A program made the position numbers and the translations under genes. Under the pieces are notes generated by a model. It ran no database searches, was not told the origin of the DNA, and saw only the letters and a list, made by a program, of their open reading frames with translations. Of a stretch of 64,000 bases of DNA, positions 34,221 to 43,134 are shown in pieces. The stretch comes from Methylobacterium sp. C25. Lineage in GTDB: Bacteria > Pseudomonadota > Alphaproteobacteria > Rhizobiales > Beijerinckiaceae. Every line of letters starts with the position of its first letter. Position 1 is the stretch's first letter. The stretch covers positions 186,001 through 250,000 of the forward strand of contig NZ_JAAUVI010000001.1 in assembly GCF_021352225.1 (NCBI RefSeq), in the 5' to 3' direction.

Positions 34221-36173
34221 TCAGCCCGCCTGCTTGACCCGCATGTACCATTCCACGAGCCGCCGGACCTGTCGCTCCGTATAGCCCCGCGCCGTCATGC
34301 GTTCGACGAACTCGCCGTGCTTCTTCTCCGTCTCGCCGTCCTTCTTGGAGCCGAAGGAGATCACCGGCAACAGTTCCTCCACCTGGGAGAACATGCGCCG
34401 CTCGATGACTTCGCGCAGCTTTTCATAGCTTGTCCAGGACGGGTTGTGCCCGCCGTGCTGCGCCCGCGAGCGCAGCGCGAACTTGACCACCTCGTTCCGA
34501 AAATCCTTCGGATTTGCGATGCCGGCCGGTTTCTCGACCTTGGTGAGTTCCTGATTGAGGAGTTCGCGATTGAGGAGCTGGCCTGTCTCAGTGTCCTTGA
34601 AGTCCTGATCTTCGATCCAGGCATCAGCGTAGTCGATGTAGCGGTCAAAGAGGTTCTGGCCGTAGTCGTGATAGCTCTCCAGATAGGCTTTCTGGATCTC
34701 GTGACCGATGAACTCTGCGTAGCGCGGCGCCAGTTCAGTCTTAATGAACTCCATGTAGCGCTTCTCGGATTCAGGCGGCAGTTGCTCGCGCTTGATCGCC
34801 TGTTCCAGCACGTACATCAGATGCACCGGATCGGCCGAGACCTCGGTGGTGTCGTGGTTGAAGGTCGCCGCGAGCACCTTGAAAGCGAAGCGAGTCGAGA
34901 TCCCGTCCATGCCCTCGTCGACACCGGCGGTGTCCTTGTATTCCTGCATCGAGCGGGCGCGGGGATCGACCTCGCGCAGGCTCTCGCCGTCATAGACCCG
35001 CATCTTCGAGAACAGGTTCGAATTTGCGTGCTCGCGAAGGCGCGACAGCACCGAGAACCGAGCCAACATCTCGAAAGTGCCGGGCGCGCAGGCGGCTTCC
35101 GACAGCTCTGATCGCGAGATCAGCTTCTCGTAGATGCGCTGCTCTTCCTGGACACGCAGGCAGTACGGGACCTTGATCACGTAGATGCGGTCGATGAAGG
35201 CTTCGTTGTTCTTGTTGGTCTTGAATGACTGCCACTCGGCCTCGTTCGAGTGCGCCAGGATCACGCCGGTGAAGGGGATCGCGCCGATATTCTCGGTGCC
35301 GACGTAATTGCCCTCCTGCGTCGCCGTCAGCAGCGGGTGCAGCATCTTGATCGGGGCCTTGAACATCTCGACGAATTCGAGAACGCCCTGGTTCGCCCGG
35401 TTGAGACCGCCGGAGTAGCTGTAGGCATCCGGGTCGGCCTGCGAGAGCGTCTCCAGGCGGCGGATGTCGACTTTGCCGACGAGCGAGGAGATGTCCTGGT
35501 TGTTCTCGTCACCCGGCTCGGTCTTGGCGATGGCGATCTGGCGCAGGCGCGATGGGCGCACCTTGATCACCTTGAACCGAGAGATGTCGCCGTCGAACTC
35601 GTCGAGCCGCTTGAGCGCCCAGGGGCTCATCAGACCGGTGAGGCGGCGGCGCGGGATACCGAAACGATCCTCGATCTCCTTGCCCATCGCTTCCGGATCG
35701 AACAGCCCAAGCGGGCTCTCGAAGACCGGGGAGACCTCGTCGCCGGCCTTGAGCACGTAGACGGGATGGACCTCCATCAGCGCCTTGAGACGCTCGGCGA
35801 GGGACGACTTTCCGCCGCCGACCGGGCCGAGCAGGTAGAGAATCTGCTTGCGCTCTTCGAGGCCCTGCGCCGCGTGGCGGAAGAACGAGACGATCCTCTC
35901 GATCGTCTCTTCCATGCCGTAGAATTCGGAAAAGGCCGGGTAGACCCGGATCGTCCGGTTCATGAAGACCCGGCCGAGACGCGAGTCCCGCGCCGTGTCG
36001 ACCATCTCCGGCTTACCGATTGCGTCGAGGATCCGCTCCGCAGCGCTGGCATACATCAGCGGTTCGTCGCGGCATGCCTCCAGGTATTCGGAGAGAGACA
36101 TCTCCGTGTCCCGGCGTGCCTCATATCCACGGGCAAAACTCTGGAACAGGTCGCTCGTCGAGTGCGTCGGCAT
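34221..36173 (-). CDS. prkA: PrkA AAA+ protein (serine kinase/protease-like, YeaG-like)
   Basis: The 650-residue protein has the PrkA AAA domain with Walker A GPVGGGKS at residues 116-123, a conserved IDRIYVIKVPYCLRV segment (about 355-370) and the C-terminal PrkA domain (about 400-640). The family was described as a serine protein kinase and, more recently, as an AAA+ protease; which activity holds here cannot be told from sequence. It is needed in starvation and stress in other bacteria. GGGGG lies seven bases before the ATG. It is the first gene of the operon, with a 258-base gap upstream that should carry the promoter. The motif spacing and length match YeaG (644 residues). Confidence 0.93.
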   Translation of the reverse strand: MPTHSTSDLFQSFARGYEARRDTEMSLSEYLEACRDEPLMYASAAERILDAIGKPEMVDTARDSRLGRVFMNRTIRVYPAFSEFYGMEETIERIVSFFRHAAQGLEERKQILYLLGPVGGGKSSLAERLKALMEVHPVYVLKAGDEVSPVFESPLGLFDPEAMGKEIEDRFGIPRRRLTGLMSPWALKRLDEFDGDISRFKVIKVRPSRLRQIAIAKTEPGDENNQDISSLVGKVDIRRLETLSQADPDAYSYSGGLNRANQGVLEFVEMFKAPIKMLHPLLTATQEGNYVGTENIGAIPFTGVILAHSNEAEWQSFKTNKNNEAFIDRIYVIKVPYCLRVQEEQRIYEKLISRSELSEAACAPGTFEMLARFSVLSRLREHANSNLFSKMRVYDGESLREVDPRARSMQEYKDTAGVDEGMDGISTRFAFKVLAATFNHDTTEVSADPVHLMYVLEQAIKREQLPPESEKRYMEFIKTELAPRYAEFIGHEIQKAYLESYHDYGQNLFDRYIDYADAWIEDQDFKDTETGQLLNRELLNQELTKVEKPAGIANPKDFRNEVVKFALRSRAQHGGHNPSWTSYEKLREVIERRMFSQVEELLPVISFGSKKDGETEKKHGEFVERMTARGYTERQVRRLVEWYMRVKQAG

Positions 36174-36431
36174 TCGGACACCCCCATCAAACTCAGGACA
36201 GCTTCATCCTGTCCCGGTCTGGATGCAACGGACATTATCGGTTTTGTCGCAGCGCCCACGTCATGCAGTCGAGGCGTGTGAAACGGGTAACACTATTGCA
36301 GGATTGCAGCAGTTCTCGTGCTCGGCCGCGCCCTTTTGTGGGCCTAGCCGAGTCGAGTGCGCCTCGCATGGCGCCAGAACTCTTGGTGCGACGCAATAAG
36401 GATGCCGACGAAAGGAAGACGGCTCTCTTGT

Positions 36432-36914
36432 TCAGAGATCGGAGAGGTCTTTGTCGTCCTTTTTCTCGTCCTTCTTGGCATCCGATTTCTTGTCGTCAGC
36501 CTTTTTATCATCCGCCTTGGCGGCCTCGACCGTGATGCGGATGTCCTGACGCTCGACGACACCGTCTGCGGTCTTCACATCGATCAGGACCTGATCGGTG
36601 CCGGAGAAATCGCTTCTACTCTTGTAGAACACAGCAGCCGCCTGAGCTTCCTTGCTGGGGCAGCGATAGCTCGACGGCGTTTTCAGCTTGCCGCTCTTCG
36701 TCTGGAGCTGGCCGTTCTTCGGCGCGGTCACGATCTTAATTTCCGGCAAGGGACCGGTGGAGCAATCCTTCTTCAGGTTCGGACTGATGACCAGGCGCTT
36801 GACCTTGCCCGGCGCAGCCGTCTCGCTGCGGGTCGTCACGGTCTGGGCATGGGCCGGGGCGGCGCAGGCGAGGCCGGCGGCCAGAACTGCGGCGAGAAGA
36901 CGGGCGGCGATCAT
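36432..36914 (-). CDS. Secreted hypothetical protein with Lys/Asp-rich tail
   Basis: The start is ATG 36912-36914, preceded by an ideal GGAGGAA. The 160-residue precursor has a signal peptide (MIAARLLAAVLAAGLACAAPAHAQ). A compact middle domain (about 30-125) has two cysteines (KKDCSTG and YRCPSKE) that could form a disulfide. It also has a strand-rich pattern VFYKSRSDFSGTDQVLIDV resembling immunoglobulin-like or CalX-type repeats. The last 30 residues are a low-complexity run of Lys and Asp (KADDKKADDKK...), probably disordered and able to bind anions, cations or the cell wall. No family name is recognised. The gene stands alone. Confidence 0.7.
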   Translation of the reverse strand: MIAARLLAAVLAAGLACAAPAHAQTVTTRSETAAPGKVKRLVISPNLKKDCSTGPLPEIKIVTAPKNGQLQTKSGKLKTPSSYRCPSKEAQAAAVFYKSRSDFSGTDQVLIDVKTADGVVERQDIRITVEAAKADDKKADDKKSDAKKDEKKDDKDLSDL

Positions 36915-37028
36915 GCAGTTTCCTCCGTGTCCTGCCGTCCGCCGGACCATCCGGAAAACGAGAGGGCTGGTGAGACACGGCCGATGTGGGGATGACAGCG
37001 CGCGCCGTCGAGGCTTCGCAGTCGGGCA

Positions 37029-37448
37029 TTAATGCTGCAGCGCAGCAGCAACGGCTCCGGTGACTCGGGCAATCTGCGCCGCGTCGAAATCCTTGCCGAG
37101 TGCCGCAACGAGATGGCGCTCGACCCTCTCGCGCTCGCCGAGATCAGCGATGGGCGTGACAGGAATATCTTTTTCCTTGAGATTACAGGCTTTTCGAATG
37201 GTCTCAGCGGCCTTGAGCAGTTGCTCCCGATCAGCTGGCCCCATGTCCCAAAGCGGGTTGCGCAGGCGGCTAATCACGCGCCGCGCGTCGCGGTACTCAC
37301 GGTCGACCGTGGTCAGCGCCTCGATCTGGCTGACCAGGAACATCAATTCGAGCATCTCGGTGGCGGCGTCTGGCGATGCGCGCACGATCCGCAAGACGCG
37401 GGCGATCAGTTCCTGGGTCGGCGATCTCGGTTGACGCTGCTCGGCCAT
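37029..37448 (-). CDS. Hypothetical helical protein (139 aa)
   Basis: This 139-residue soluble protein is predicted almost wholly helical and has no recognised domain. Features are a polar start (MAEQRQPRSPTQELIARVLRIV), a middle region rich in charged residues (VDREYRDARRVISRLRNPLWDMGPADREQLLKAAETI) and an Ala-rich end (ARVTGAVAAALQH). No cysteines other than one, no metal motifs and no signal peptide are seen. The frame is uninterrupted and codon use looks like that of its neighbours, so it is probably real. It lies downstream of merR on the same strand with a 77-base gap. Function unknown. Confidence 0.6.
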   Translation of the reverse strand: MAEQRQPRSPTQELIARVLRIVRASPDAATEMLELMFLVSQIEALTTVDREYRDARRVISRLRNPLWDMGPADREQLLKAAETIRKACNLKEKDIPVTPIADLGERERVERHLVAALGKDFDAAQIARVTGAVAAALQH

Positions 37449-37525
37449 GGCGCCTCAACGCCGAGCCAGCCTCAAAGTTCGCGCTCCGAGAGTTGGATGC
37501 CGGGCGCCACGAAGAAAACCGAGGG

Positions 37526-38005
37526 TCAGAGGTCGGGGCGCAAGGACGCTAGCGCTTCGCGGCAGGCCCGCAACTCGCCGAGAACATCATGCAGGATGGC
37601 ATCGACTTCGGTCGCGGCCTCCATCATCTCAGGCTCGCCGTCCGTCTCTCGATCCTGGAGTGAGGGCTTGCCAACCTCGGCTTCTCCGCGGCCGATCGCC
37701 TGCACGAAGCGGACGCCGTTATCCTTCAGGACACGCTGGGCGCCCTTGATGGTGTAGCCGTGCCCATGCAGCAGGCGCTGGATACCCTTGATGAGGTCGA
37801 TGTCGTCCGGACGATAGAAGCGCCGTCCTCCGGCGCGCTTGAGCGGCCGGATTTGTGCGAAACGGCCTTCCCAGAATCGCAGGACGTGCTGGTGCACCCC
37901 GACGTCTTCGGCAACTTCGCTGATCGTACGGAATGCGCCGGGCCGCTTTTCGGCCTTCCGAGCGTCCTCATCGGTGTCGGATGCGGCAAGCACGGCGAGC
38001 GCCAT
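37526..38005 (-). CDS. MerR family transcriptional regulator
   Basis: The 159-residue protein has a MerR-type winged helix-turn-helix at about residues 24-95: [25 protein letters not shown], then [33 protein letters not shown]. The C-terminal part is short and acidic, with no cysteines, so it is not a metal sensor of the classical sort. This stand-alone type always follows ihfA in Rhizobiales and related groups, where its target is unknown. It lies 51 bases downstream of ihfA and is probably the last or next-to-last gene of the plsX-fabH-ihfA operon. The ATG is followed by a non-conserved 23-residue leader. Confidence 0.9.
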   Translation of the reverse strand: MALAVLAASDTDEDARKAEKRPGAFRTISEVAEDVGVHQHVLRFWEGRFAQIRPLKRAGGRRFYRPDDIDLIKGIQRLLHGHGYTIKGAQRVLKDNGVRFVQAIGRGEAEVGKPSLQDRETDGEPEMMEAATEVDAILHDVLGELRACREALASLRPDL

Positions 38006-38056
38006 GGCGAAACCCTAACGGTTGCGAATGGATGGCTTACGGCGAGGCAGACGATC

Positions 38057-38374
38057 TCACTCGTCGTCCTCGACGACGCCGTTTAGACCGTTGATGCGGG
38101 CCTTCAGCACGTTCGAAGGCTTGAACACCATGACCTGGCGGGGCTCGATCTCGACCTCGACGCCGGTCTTCGGGTTACGGCCGACGCGCTTACCCTTCGA
38201 ACGGACCAGGAACGAGCCGAACGAAGACAGCTTTACGGTTTTGCCTTCTGACAGCGTGTTGCAGATCTCGGCCAGAACGGTCTCGACCAGGGCCGCGGAC
38301 TCCGCGCGGGACAGGCCGACCTGCTGGTAGACGGCCTCGCTCAAATCGGCGCGTGTGACCGTCTTTCCCGTCAT
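38057..38374 (-). CDS. ihfA: Integration host factor alpha subunit
   Basis: The 105-residue protein is a DNA-bending HU/IHF family member. The family signature [19 protein letters not shown] spans the beta-arm, with the intercalating proline in NPKTG. The beginning, [21 protein letters not shown], is the IHF-alpha type rather than HU. IHF is a heterodimer with IhfB (not in the window) and bends DNA at promoters, origins and recombination sites. The gene sits between fabH and merR, the usual alphaproteobacterial order. The 122-base gap from fabH may contain its own promoter. An acidic C-terminal tail ([10 protein letters not shown]) is normal for this group. Confidence 0.95.
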   Translation of the reverse strand: MTGKTVTRADLSEAVYQQVGLSRAESAALVETVLAEICNTLSEGKTVKLSSFGSFLVRSKGKRVGRNPKTGVEVEIEPRQVMVFKPSNVLKARINGLNGVVEDDE

Positions 38375-38497
38375 GTTTCCCCCTCCGAGCGATTCGTCGT
38401 TCGTGGCGTATGTTTATGATCGCTAACGCTAATCTGCCCGCTGGGCCCGGTCAACCGAGGCTGTCGACTGGCCTGACTCTGGACTGCAACAAAAACG

Positions 38498-39475
38498 TCA
38501 CCAGCGGATCAGCGCGGCGCCCCATGCGAAGCCACCGCCGATCGCCTCGATCATCACGAGATCCCCATCTCGGATGCGGCCGTCCTTGCGGGCGGCGTCG
38601 AGAGCGAGCGGGATCGAGGCCGCCGAGGTGTTGCCGTGCCGGTCGACGGTCAACACCACCTTCTCACGTGCAATGCCGAGCTTGTCGGCGGAAGCCTCGA
38701 TGATACGGCGGTTGGCTTGGTGTGGCACGAACCAGTTCAGGTCGTCGGCTGTCGTTCCCGACATTGTGAACGCATCGGCGATCACGTCGGTGACAGAGCC
38801 GACCGCAAAGCGGAAGACTTCCTTCCCTTCCATACGCAGCTTGCCGACCGTGCCGGTCGAGCCGGGACCGCCATCGACATAGAGCTTGGAGCGGTGGCGG
38901 CCGTCAGAGCGCAGGCGGCTCGCAAGGACGCCGCGGTCATCCGTCGTGCCCGACCCTTCGCGGGCTTCCAGCACGATGGCGCCGGCGCCGTCGCCGAACA
39001 GCACACAAGTGGTGCGGTCTTCCCAATCGACGATCCGCGAAAACGTCTCGGCACCGACAATCAGCGCGCGCTTGGCGGCGCCGGTCCGGAGCAGGCTGTC
39101 GGCTGTGGCGACAGCGTAGACGAAACCCGCGCAGACCGCCTGCTGATCGAAGGCAAATCCCGTCTCGATGCCTAGCGCTGCCTGGATCTGCGTCGCGGTG
39201 GAGGGAAAGGTGTTGTCTGGCGTCGATGTCGCGCAGATCACGAGGTCGATGTCGGCACCGGACAGGCCAGCATCCTCCAGAGCAGCGCGTGCGGCGCGGG
39301 CGCCGAGCACCGCAGTGGTCTCGTCAGGTTGCGCGATGTGGCGCTGCCGGATGCCGGTGCGCTGGACGATCCACTCGTCGGACGTTTCCATCCGCTCCGA
39401 GAGATCGGCATTGGTCACGACATTGGCGGGCAAGTGGGAGCCGCAGCCGACGACCACGGAACGCAGGGTCGTCAT
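38498..39475 (-). CDS. fabH: Beta-ketoacyl-ACP synthase III
   Basis: The start is ATG 39473-39475, giving 325 residues. The catalytic triad is visible: Cys115 in [11 protein letters not shown], the histidine in [11 protein letters not shown] (about 250) and the asparagine in [10 protein letters not shown] (about 280). FabH condenses acetyl-CoA with malonyl-ACP to start fatty-acid synthesis. The C-terminal [13 protein letters not shown] strand is typical. It begins 28 bases after plsX, so the two are co-transcribed and link fatty-acid initiation with phospholipid synthesis. The substrate-pocket residues cannot be judged for chain-length preference without a model. Confidence 0.96.
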   Translation of the reverse strand: MTTLRSVVVGCGSHLPANVVTNADLSERMETSDEWIVQRTGIRQRHIAQPDETTAVLGARAARAALEDAGLSGADIDLVICATSTPDNTFPSTATQIQAALGIETGFAFDQQAVCAGFVYAVATADSLLRTGAAKRALIVGAETFSRIVDWEDRTTCVLFGDGAGAIVLEAREGSGTTDDRGVLASRLRSDGRHRSKLYVDGGPGSTGTVGKLRMEGKEVFRFAVGSVTDVIADAFTMSGTTADDLNWFVPHQANRRIIEASADKLGIAREKVVLTVDRHGNTSAASIPLALDAARKDGRIRDGDLVMIEAIGGGFAWGAALIRW

Positions 39476-39503
39476 CGGGTCAGTCCTTCCGGCGCCAGAC
39501 ATA

Positions 39504-40538
39504 TCATACCGGCGCCACTGCCGGCGTGTGTTCCAGCATCTCTCGCGTGGTGCGCATCAGGTCGTAACGGGCCATGTCGTGCGCGAGGTCTACGGCGGCG
39601 GCGAAACCTTGCGCATTCTCGGAACCGTGGCTCTTGATGACGATGCCCTCCAGCCCGAGAAACACGCCACCATTGGCACGGCTCGGATTCATCTTTTCGC
39701 GCAAAGCCGCGAAAGCGGAGCGAGCGAAGAAGTAGCCGATTTTCGCCGATAGCGTGCGGCTCATCGCCGAACGCAGATATGAGCCGATCTGCTTGGCCGT
39801 CCCCTCGGCGGTCTTCAGGGCGATGTTTCCGGTGAAGCCTTCGGTGACGACGACGTCTGTCGTTCCCTTGCCGAGGTCCGTGCCCTCGACGAAACCGAAG
39901 TATGAAAAGTTCGACAGCTCGGTCTCGCGAAGCAGGCGAGCCGCCTCCTTCACCGCCTCGTTGCCCTTCATCTCCTCGGTGCCGACGTTGAGCAGGCCCA
40001 CGGTGGGCTTCTCGATGTCGAGGACGATGCGGGCCATGGCCGAGCCCATCACCGCCATCTCGACGAGATGCTCGGCATCCGTGCCGATGGTGGCGCCGAC
40101 ATCGAGCACGACGCTCTCGCCGCGCACGGTCGGCCACAGGCAAGCGATGGCCGGGCGCTCGATACCGGCCATGGTCTTGAGGCAGATCTTCGACATCGCC
40201 ATCAGCGCGCCGGTATTGCCGGCGGAGACGGCAGCCTGGGCCTCCCCGTCCTTCACCGCCTGGATCGCCCGCCACATCGACGACTTGCCGCGGCCGGTGC
40301 GCACCGCCTGACTCGGCTTCTCGTCCATGGCGATGGACACGGTCGTGTGGCGGATCTCGACGGCGCCAGCAAGGCGCGGCTCGGCATCGACGAGCGGGCG
40401 CACGATCGCCTCGTCACCGAACATCAGGAAGGTGGTCTCGGGATGCCGCTCACGGGCGATGGCCGCACCGGGCACGACGGTCGAGGGTCCGTGATCGCCA
40501 CCCATGGCGTCGAGCGAGATGCAAACGCGGTTCGACAT
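39504..40538 (-). CDS. plsX: Phosphate acyltransferase PlsX
   Basis: The start is ATG 40536-40538 ([18 protein letters not shown]), preceded by AGGA, giving 344 residues. The opening DAMGGDHGP and the later [22 protein letters not shown] and [15 protein letters not shown] motifs are those of PlsX. It makes acyl-phosphate from acyl-ACP, the donor for the first acylation of glycerol 3-phosphate. In many bacteria plsX follows rpmF; here the upstream gene is the DUF177 protein, with a 154-base gap and no rpmF. Its association with fabH directly downstream is nearly universal. Confidence 0.96.
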   Translation of the reverse strand: MSNRVCISLDAMGGDHGPSTVVPGAAIARERHPETTFLMFGDEAIVRPLVDAEPRLAGAVEIRHTTVSIAMDEKPSQAVRTGRGKSSMWRAIQAVKDGEAQAAVSAGNTGALMAMSKICLKTMAGIERPAIACLWPTVRGESVVLDVGATIGTDAEHLVEMAVMGSAMARIVLDIEKPTVGLLNVGTEEMKGNEAVKEAARLLRETELSNFSYFGFVEGTDLGKGTTDVVVTEGFTGNIALKTAEGTAKQIGSYLRSAMSRTLSAKIGYFFARSAFAALREKMNPSRANGGVFLGLEGIVIKSHGSENAQGFAAAVDLAHDMARYDLMRTTREMLEHTPAVAPV

Positions 40539-40692
40539 TTGTCCTGGAATCAACGCCTGTCGCGGAGGGCTCCCTCGCGAGAGGCGATGGAGAGAAACGT
40601 GAAGGCGACATAGGGCGCGCCGAACGCGCGGAAAATAACGATCGGCGGGCGTGGGGCAAACGAATTCTGGCCTGCCGAGGTCTCCTTCGCGG

Positions 40693-41202
40693 TCAAACGT
40701 CGTTCGCGGGAGGCTTCTTCAGCACCGCGAAGGGGCTTTCGTCGTCGCCCACCGTGACCGTCTCGAACTCTGCCCCGGGGATCCTCGGAAACGGATCGAG
40801 GCCGAGGGCGACGGCCTCGGCGGTGAGCGCACCGAAATCGATCTGACCATTCACGATCGGATCGGGCACGTCGATGGAATCGGGATCGGCCCCAAGGGAC
40901 TCGGCGCCGTCCGAGAAGTCGACTTCGACCTCCGAGGTCAGTGGCGCTTCGAAGGGTTCGAGCGTCACCGTACAGACCTGGGTGACAACAGCTTCGACCA
41001 TCCCGGCGACGCTGAGCCTCGCCAAGGTCCCGGTGAGCCGAAAGGTCCCCTTGAGATCGCGGATCGCAGGGATCCTGAAGTCCCTTGCCAGGGCGACGCA
41101 TTCCTCGGGCGTTGCTTCGACCTCCACGGTAGCTGGGCGGGCACCGATCAGACGGTCGACACGGGTTGGGCGGCTCAGCGGGCCCACGGAGGCTTTCGTC
41201 AT
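40693..41202 (-). CDS. DUF177 (YceD) family protein
   Basis: This 169-residue YceD-type protein carries the core [27 protein letters not shown] (about 60-86), where most relatives have a Cys pair and this has one. The acidic [32 protein letters not shown] stretch near 110-145 is the family hallmark. DUF177 proteins are linked to 23S rRNA accumulation in plants and bacteria. Its start overlaps the stop of the upstream chaperone gene by four bases (ATGA), so the two are translationally coupled. It precedes plsX by 154 bases. The family assignment is firm, the molecular role less so. Confidence 0.88.
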   Translation of the reverse strand: MTKASVGPLSRPTRVDRLIGARPATVEVEATPEECVALARDFRIPAIRDLKGTFRLTGTLARLSVAGMVEAVVTQVCTVTLEPFEAPLTSEVEVDFSDGAESLGADPDSIDVPDPIVNGQIDFGALTAEAVALGLDPFPRIPGAEFETVTVGDDESPFAVLKKPPANDV

Positions 41203-41759
41203 GACTCTGCTCTCGCGGGGATCGATCGATCGTCTGCTTGAGGGAACCGAGGGCCCTGCCCCAGGAGATCATCGAGGCTGGCGCAGGCCAATGCGGCATC
41301 CGCAGCGATGACGTACTCGGCCAGCGGCCCGGCCCGCTTACCATCCGCATCGCCGAGCACGTTGCGGCCGAGGGCCAATGCAAGCGCGCCATGGTCGCCG
41401 GCATCGAGGCCGGAATCGTAGCCGCCGGCCCGTCCGTAGAAGGCCGAGCCCAGCTTCTTCATGCGCTTCGGGACGCCGACATCGCCGACGCCGAGCTCGC
41501 GCAAGGACGCGTCGAATTGAGCGAAGACCGCATTGACGAGATCCTGCGCCACGTCCTCGGCCGGGGGCGGCAATTGCCGCAGGCGCCGCAGCACGAGGTA
41601 GACGTGCAGGCACACCGCCTCGAACCGGCCCTCCACCGTGTCGGGGACGTGCAGCGCGCGGTAGAGGCCGGGCGCACGTGCGGCCCGGTCGATATGCCGG
41701 TGCAAGCCTACGATGAGGCGTTTGCGCGACTCCGCGCGACGAAAGAAACCCAGGATCAT
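41199..41759 (-). CDS. Ubiquinol-cytochrome c chaperone-like protein
   Basis: The start is placed at ATG 41757-41759 (MILGFFRRAESRKRL) after GGTGGA; the frame extends upstream but without family features. The 186-residue product has the UbiqCytC-chaperone pattern: LYRALHVPDTVEGRFEAVCLHVYLVLRRL, AQDLVNAVFAQFDASLRELGVGDVGVPKRMKKLGSAFYGR and a C-terminal DDLLGQGPRFP. Relatives (CBP3/UQCC1) help assemble cytochrome b of the bc1 complex. In alphaproteobacteria it is encoded beside the DUF177 protein, as here, with an ATGA overlap. It begins the operon running through plsX and fabH and is divergent from bamE. Confidence 0.87.
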   Translation of the reverse strand: MILGFFRRAESRKRLIVGLHRHIDRAARAPGLYRALHVPDTVEGRFEAVCLHVYLVLRRLRQLPPPAEDVAQDLVNAVFAQFDASLRELGVGDVGVPKRMKKLGSAFYGRAGGYDSGLDAGDHGALALALGRNVLGDADGKRAGPLAEYVIAADAALACASLDDLLGQGPRFPQADDRSIPARAES

Positions 41760-41907
41760 CAGATCCACCGAAAGGAAAATGCCTGCGACCAAGCTTGCCT
41801 TGTCAAAGCCATAACCCCGCGGTACGGCAACCCCCGTTCCAGGTGCAAGCCCGAAGAGTGCGAGCAAATCGCGCCGTGGGCCTCCGGTCAGGGATTAAGG
41901 GGCTTCG

Positions 41908-42405
41908 ATGTCGCGCCGTCTCGTCTCGTCGCTTGCGCGCGTAAGCGTGCTCGCTGTGCTCGGCCTCGGCTTGTCCGGCTGCATCGGCGAAGATATCCGA
42001 CACGGCTACGTCGTCGACCAGGCTGCCCTGGCTACTGTGCGGCCCGGCATGAGCGCCGAGCAGGTGCTGCAGATCCTCGGCTCACCCTCCACCGTGTCCA
42101 CGGTCGGCAACAAGAGCTGGTACTACATCTCGCAGACCTCTCACCGCACCGTCCTGTTCATGGGCGAGAGCGTCGAGGACCAGAAGGTTACGGCCGTCTA
42201 TTTCAACGGCGGCATGAAGGTGGAGCGTACAGCGCTCTACGGCCTGCAGGACGGGCGCATCTTCGATTTCATCGAGCGCAAGACTGCGTCCAGCGGCGCA
42301 GACCGCGCCTTCCTCGGCCAGCTCTTCCGCGGCTTGACCCGCTACGAGCCCTTCGGCTCCGGCTCGGGCACCTCGATCGTGCCTGGCGCGACCCGCGGGC
42401 AATAA
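41908..42405 (+). CDS. bamE: Outer-membrane assembly lipoprotein BamE (SmpA/OmlA)
   Basis: The 165-residue precursor has a lipoprotein signal ending in LGLGLSGC with the acylated Cys25. A BamE/SmpA domain follows (about 38-120): GYVVDQAALATVRPGMSAEQVLQILGSPSTV, then SWYYISQ and KVTAVYFN. BamE is a small subunit of the Bam machine that inserts beta-barrel proteins in the outer membrane. The C-terminus is Gly/Ser-rich and divergent, longer than in E. coli BamE (113 residues) as is usual in alphaproteobacteria. It is divergent from the bc1-chaperone operon, sharing a 148-base promoter region. A GC hairpin follows the stop. Confidence 0.93.
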   Translation: MSRRLVSSLARVSVLAVLGLGLSGCIGEDIRHGYVVDQAALATVRPGMSAEQVLQILGSPSTVSTVGNKSWYYISQTSHRTVLFMGESVEDQKVTAVYFNGGMKVERTALYGLQDGRIFDFIERKTASSGADRAFLGQLFRGLTRYEPFGSGSGTSIVPGATRGQ

Positions 42406-42412
42406 GACAAGC

Positions 42413-42435
42413 GGGGGCGATGGCTGATCGCCCCC
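42413..42435. terminator. Convergent hairpin after bamE
   Basis: GGGGGCGA (42413-42420) pairs perfectly with TCGCCCCC (42428-42435) around TGGCTGA. It lacks a T-run, but its place between bamE (+) and the HAD gene (-) fits a terminator. Confidence 0.6.
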
Positions 42436-42451
42436 ATCCGTCCTCGCTTCG

Positions 42452-43123
42452 CTACGCTCGCAACGGCGCTGGTTTCTCGTTCAGAAGTGCCGTGATCTCT
42501 ATCGGCATCTCGAACACGACAATCGGCTTCCGCGCGGCCAGCGCCTCGGCCCTTGTGTAGCCCCAGGAGACGGAGGCGTAGTCGCAGCCAGCCCGTTCGG
42601 CGGCATCGCCGTCGCGGATCTCGTCGCCGATGGCCAATGTCTCGGACGGCCTAACCCGCGCCGCCTTCATCACTGCACGCAGTCGCTTCGCCTTGCCGAA
42701 GACGGAGGCCCCGCAGGCATAGTGCAGGAACCGCCCCGCAAGCGCCGGACCGAGCACTTTCCGGATGTTGTCCTCGGTATTGGAACTGACCACTGCCAGC
42801 ACGAAGCCCGCAGCATCGAGCTCCACAAGCATCGCCTCGATCCCCGGGAACAGCCGAATGGAGGCCACGTCGCGGGCGGCGAGCCGGTGCATGTGTCGGG
42901 CGATGAAGGGCAGCTTCCAGGAGGGGATGCCGAGGTGACTCATCACGCCGCGCGCATCCATGCCGCGCAGCAGCTCTGCCTCGTGCTCCTGCGCGCGGCG
43001 AAAATTGTAGCGGTCGGCTACGTCGTTGATGACGCTCGCGAACCAGTCGTAGGTATCCGCGAGCGTTCCGTCGAAATCGAAGACGACGAGCCGGTAACGG
43101 TGAGCGGGCTCGTCGCCATTCAT
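42452..43123 (-). CDS. HAD-family hydrolase, phosphoglycolate phosphatase-like
   Basis: The 223-residue protein has the HAD motifs in order: motif I FDFDGTLADT (about 14-23; nucleophile Asp), motif II VVSSNTEDN (about 113), motif III K near FGKAKRLR, and motif IV AIGDEIRDGDAAERAG (about 166-180). The cap domain is the helical type of Gph-like phosphatases. It likely removes phosphate from a small metabolite; phosphoglycolate, pyrophosphate or sugar phosphates are the common choices. It ends 46 bases from bamE in convergent orientation and starts 11 bases after the OYE gene, so those two are probably one unit. Confidence 0.87.
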   Translation of the reverse strand: MNGDEPAHRYRLVVFDFDGTLADTYDWFASVINDVADRYNFRRAQEHEAELLRGMDARGVMSHLGIPSWKLPFIARHMHRLAARDVASIRLFPGIEAMLVELDAAGFVLAVVSSNTEDNIRKVLGPALAGRFLHYACGASVFGKAKRLRAVMKAARVRPSETLAIGDEIRDGDAAERAGCDYASVSWGYTRAEALAARKPIVVFEMPIEITALLNEKPAPLRA

Positions 43124-43134
43124 GCGCGCGTCGA

